Shown here: positions 5,961-6,635 of the stretch, piece by piece | How the letters are laid out: each line of letters begins with the position of its first letter | Position numbering within the stretch: position 1 is the first letter of the stretch | Assembly (NCBI GenBank): GCA_902797525.1 | Contig: CADBSZ010000098.1 | Span: 1-6,635, forward strand | DNA length: 6,635 nucleotides | Source of the DNA: an uncultured Ruminococcus sp. | GTDB lineage: Bacteria > Bacillota > Clostridia > Oscillospirales > Acutalibacteraceae | Direction of reading: 5' to 3' | Notes under the pieces: generated by a model | Database searches by the model: none | The model's input: the letters and a program-made list of their open reading frames with translations, nothing else | Told to the model about the DNA's origin: nothing | Position numbers and translations under genes: made by a program

Positions 5961-5981
5961 ATTTGCGATTCATTCGCAAAT
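5961..5981. promoter_or_regulatory. Proximal Zur/Fur-type operator (O1)
   Basis: The inverted repeat ATTTGCGA-N5-TCGCAAAT lies just downstream of the -10, covering the predicted start point (about 5976). Read as an 8-1-8 Fur-family box it is TTGCGAAT-G-AATCGCAA on the minus strand with one mismatched pair. Bound repressor would block RNA polymerase. The sequence resembles the O2 palindrome 54 bp away. Confidence 0.8.
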
Positions 5982-5982
5982 C

Positions 5983-6011
5983 ATTATAACAGATAGCGAA
6001 CCGAAAGTCAA
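5983..6011 (-). promoter_or_regulatory. Sigma-A promoter of the zur-zip operon
   Basis: Minus-strand TTGACT (forward 6006-6011) and a consensus TATAAT (forward 5983-5988) are exactly 17 bp apart, with a TGT extended -10. This is a strong promoter. It lies between two palindromic operators, with the start point inside the proximal one. Confidence 0.9.
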
Positions 6012-6038
6012 CCAATTTGCAAATAATTCGCAAATTGG
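6012..6038. promoter_or_regulatory. Distal Zur/Fur-type operator (O2)
   Basis: A palindrome with perfect 9-bp arms CCAATTTGC and GCAAATTGG around a 9-bp centre abuts the -35 box. Its core, read on the minus strand as an 8-1-8 box, is TTGCGAAT-T-ATTTGCAA with one mismatch, closely matching O1. The two centres (about 5971 and 6025) are 54 bp apart, near five helical turns, so both dimers would sit on the same face of the DNA. Confidence 0.75.
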
Positions 6039-6098
6039 CAACATAACGTTGCTTTCAGTGCGCCTTTGGCAACGTGACGTTGCATCCGGTGCGCCTTT
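6037..6098. repeat. Two tandem 31-bp repeats, each with a 15-bp palindrome
   Basis: Units 6037-6067 and 6068-6098 match at 26 of 31 positions. Each begins GGCAAC and ends GTGCGCCTTT. Unit 2 contains a perfect 7-1-7 palindrome GCAACGT-G-ACGTTGC (6069-6083); unit 1 has the same palindrome with one mismatch (6038-6052). After unit 2 the sequence restarts as GGACAGCG and then diverges. The first unit starts inside the right end of operator O2. Function unknown: it could be binding sites for another regulator or the edge of a dispersed repeat element. Confidence 0.8.
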
Positions 6099-6378
6099 GG
6101 ACAGCGCGGTAAAACAGAAAAATCGGTGGGACGGCGCGTTTGAGGTTTTTTCAACCGCTTTTTCCGGAACGGTTGACACAGGAATCATTATCGGCGTTGT
6201 TTCGACGATTTTGAGACGATCCCGGCGCTGTGTTCCGAATGCGGATTTCCGAATTTTTCGGCATGGGAACTTATTTTGGAAACGTTCTTGGCTTGTATTT
6301 CCGCAAAAAAGGACAAAAAGAAGGTGAAAAAAATCACGAAGAATTACCTCTATTTTAACATAAAGTAAGAAATAGCGC
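6099..6378. other. Non-coding, hairpin-rich stretch; possible dispersed repeat
   Basis: No gene is supported here. Frames stay open for 40-150 codons on both strands, but none has a usable start with a ribosome site. One plus-strand tail (ATG 6263, stop 6356-6358) reads like protein but has no Shine-Dalgarno sequence, and the frame is closed by TGA just upstream. Local inverted repeats are visible: AACCG/CGGTT around 6153-6174 and CCGAA-TTT-TTCGG around 6249-6261 nested inside GTTCC/GGAAC. Together with the adjacent tandem repeats this could be one copy of a dispersed intergenic element, but the window holds only one copy and cannot prove it. Confidence 0.35.
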
Positions 6379-6415
6379 AAAAAAAACGTCACGCAGGATT
6401 CTTTCCGGCATGACG
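6379..6415 (-). terminator. Intrinsic terminator ending a minus-strand transcript
   Basis: On the minus strand the hairpin is CGTCATGC-C-GGA, loop AAGAA, TCC-T-GC-GTGACG, followed by T8 (forward A8 at 6379-6386). As RNA it has 11 pairs including one U-G wobble and one mismatch. No T-run follows on the plus strand, so it is directional. No minus-strand protein gene ends here, so it probably ends the small RNA unit whose promoter is at 6585-6613. Confidence 0.8.
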
Positions 6416-6578
6416 GTTTATACTATTATTCTATATTAGAATTATTCCCACTCGCTCCCTGCAAAATAATCTTAACAGTATTTGTTTAAGCATTTTAGCA
6501 CGGAGTATTTCTATTATTTGTATTGTAAATAAAACACAGGCTATCAAAAATTCTGTTGCCGGTTTGTTGCCACGAAAC
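6379..6578 (-). ncRNA. Candidate small RNA of about 200 nt
   Basis: A promoter and an intrinsic terminator on the same strand bound about 200 nt with no convincing ORF; the few start codons lack ribosome sites. Inside is a long interrupted hairpin (6455-6505): CTCC/GGAG, TGC/GCA, AAAAT/ATTTT, CTTAA/TTAAG and CA/TG, 19 pairs around a 5-nt loop. A perfect 6-3-6 inverted repeat, ATTCTA-TAT-TAGAAT, lies at 6428-6442, and GGCAAC occurs twice near the 5' end. I considered 6S RNA, but could not find pairing of the 5' end with the 3' end. tmRNA, SRP RNA, RNase P and T-box signatures are absent. An mRNA for a very short peptide remains possible. Confidence 0.4.
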
Positions 6579-6584
6579 AAGATT

Positions 6585-6613
6585 AGTATAGCATAAACAG
6601 CCCTTAAAATCAA
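6585..6613 (-). promoter_or_regulatory. Sigma-A promoter of the candidate small RNA
   Basis: Minus-strand TTGATT (forward 6608-6613) and TATACT (forward 6585-6590) are exactly 17 bp apart, and a TGC extended -10 precedes TATACT. The predicted start is near 6578. The region is AT-rich, but 17-bp spacing plus the TGn element makes a chance match less likely. Confidence 0.65.
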
Positions 6614-6635
6614 CACTTTAAAGCGATAAATTGAT

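Noticed and set aside
6037..6098. CRISPR array
   Set aside because: The two units are directly adjacent with no spacers, differ at five positions, and no cas genes are present.
6263..6358. Possible plus-strand small protein (ATG 6263 or 6239, ending at the TAA 6356-6358)
   Set aside because: The peptide looks plausible, but there is no Shine-Dalgarno sequence, the frame is closed by TGA just upstream, and no promoter was seen.
5970..6392. Open frame of about 140 codons on the minus strand
   Set aside because: It runs through the zur-zip promoter and both operators, starts without a ribosome site inside the terminator hairpin, and shows no domain features.
6379..6578. 6S RNA, tmRNA, SRP RNA, RNase P RNA or T-box at the right end
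   Set aside because: No pairing of 5' and 3' ends as in 6S, no tRNA-like ends, no T-box antiterminator sequence and no SRP or RNase P core motifs were seen.
6431..6616. Minus-strand open frame of about 61 codons at the right end
   Set aside because: It would begin upstream of the predicted transcription start, and no ribosome site precedes its start codons. The promoter and terminator explain the region better as an RNA.

Overview
The window reads as a low-to-mid-GC Firmicutes chromosome, most likely a gut-type Clostridia (Oscillospiraceae/Ruminococcaceae-like). I infer this from strong AGGAGG-type ribosome sites, sigma-A promoters with extended -10 elements, T-rich intrinsic terminators, and the sequence style of MurD, the M42 peptidases and the Fur-family protein. 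I cannot name a species.

Left part, minus strand (2454 to 1): a cell-wall/peptidase operon. murD starts from a well-formed promoter, abuts an M42 metallopeptidase with no gap, and that gene overlaps the start of a second M42-like peptidase that runs off the left edge. Divergent to murD, on the plus strand, is a MocR-type (GntR winged helix plus aminotransferase fold) regulator (2585-3961). The 130-bp gap between them holds one promoter for each direction, and TGTTA/TAACA inverted repeats lie over both -10 boxes.

Centre, minus strand (5944 to 3975): a metal and cofactor uptake block. A Zur-like Fur-family repressor and a ZIP metal transporter form an operon behind a promoter flanked by two near-identical palindromes, a layout suited to zinc-dependent autorepression. 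Next comes pnuC (nicotinamide riboside-type transporter). It has its own candidate promoter inside the 3' end of the ZIP gene and a roughly 95-nt leader ending in a 20-bp terminator hairpin that stops just before the pnuC ribosome site. This looks like a conditional (attenuator or riboswitch-like) leader. pnuC converges on the MocR gene with only 13 bp between stop codons.

Right part (6037-6635) has no protein gene I can support. It holds two tandem 31-bp repeats, each with a 15-bp palindrome; about 260 bp of hairpin-rich sequence with no start sites, possibly a dispersed repeat; and a promoter-to-terminator unit on the minus strand that would make a roughly 200-nt RNA without a convincing ORF, a candidate small RNA.

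No defence system, integrase, transposase, CRISPR array, rRNA or tRNA was seen. The protein-coding part is ordinary. The less ordinary material is regulatory: the pnuC leader, the murD/mocR control region and the possible small RNA.
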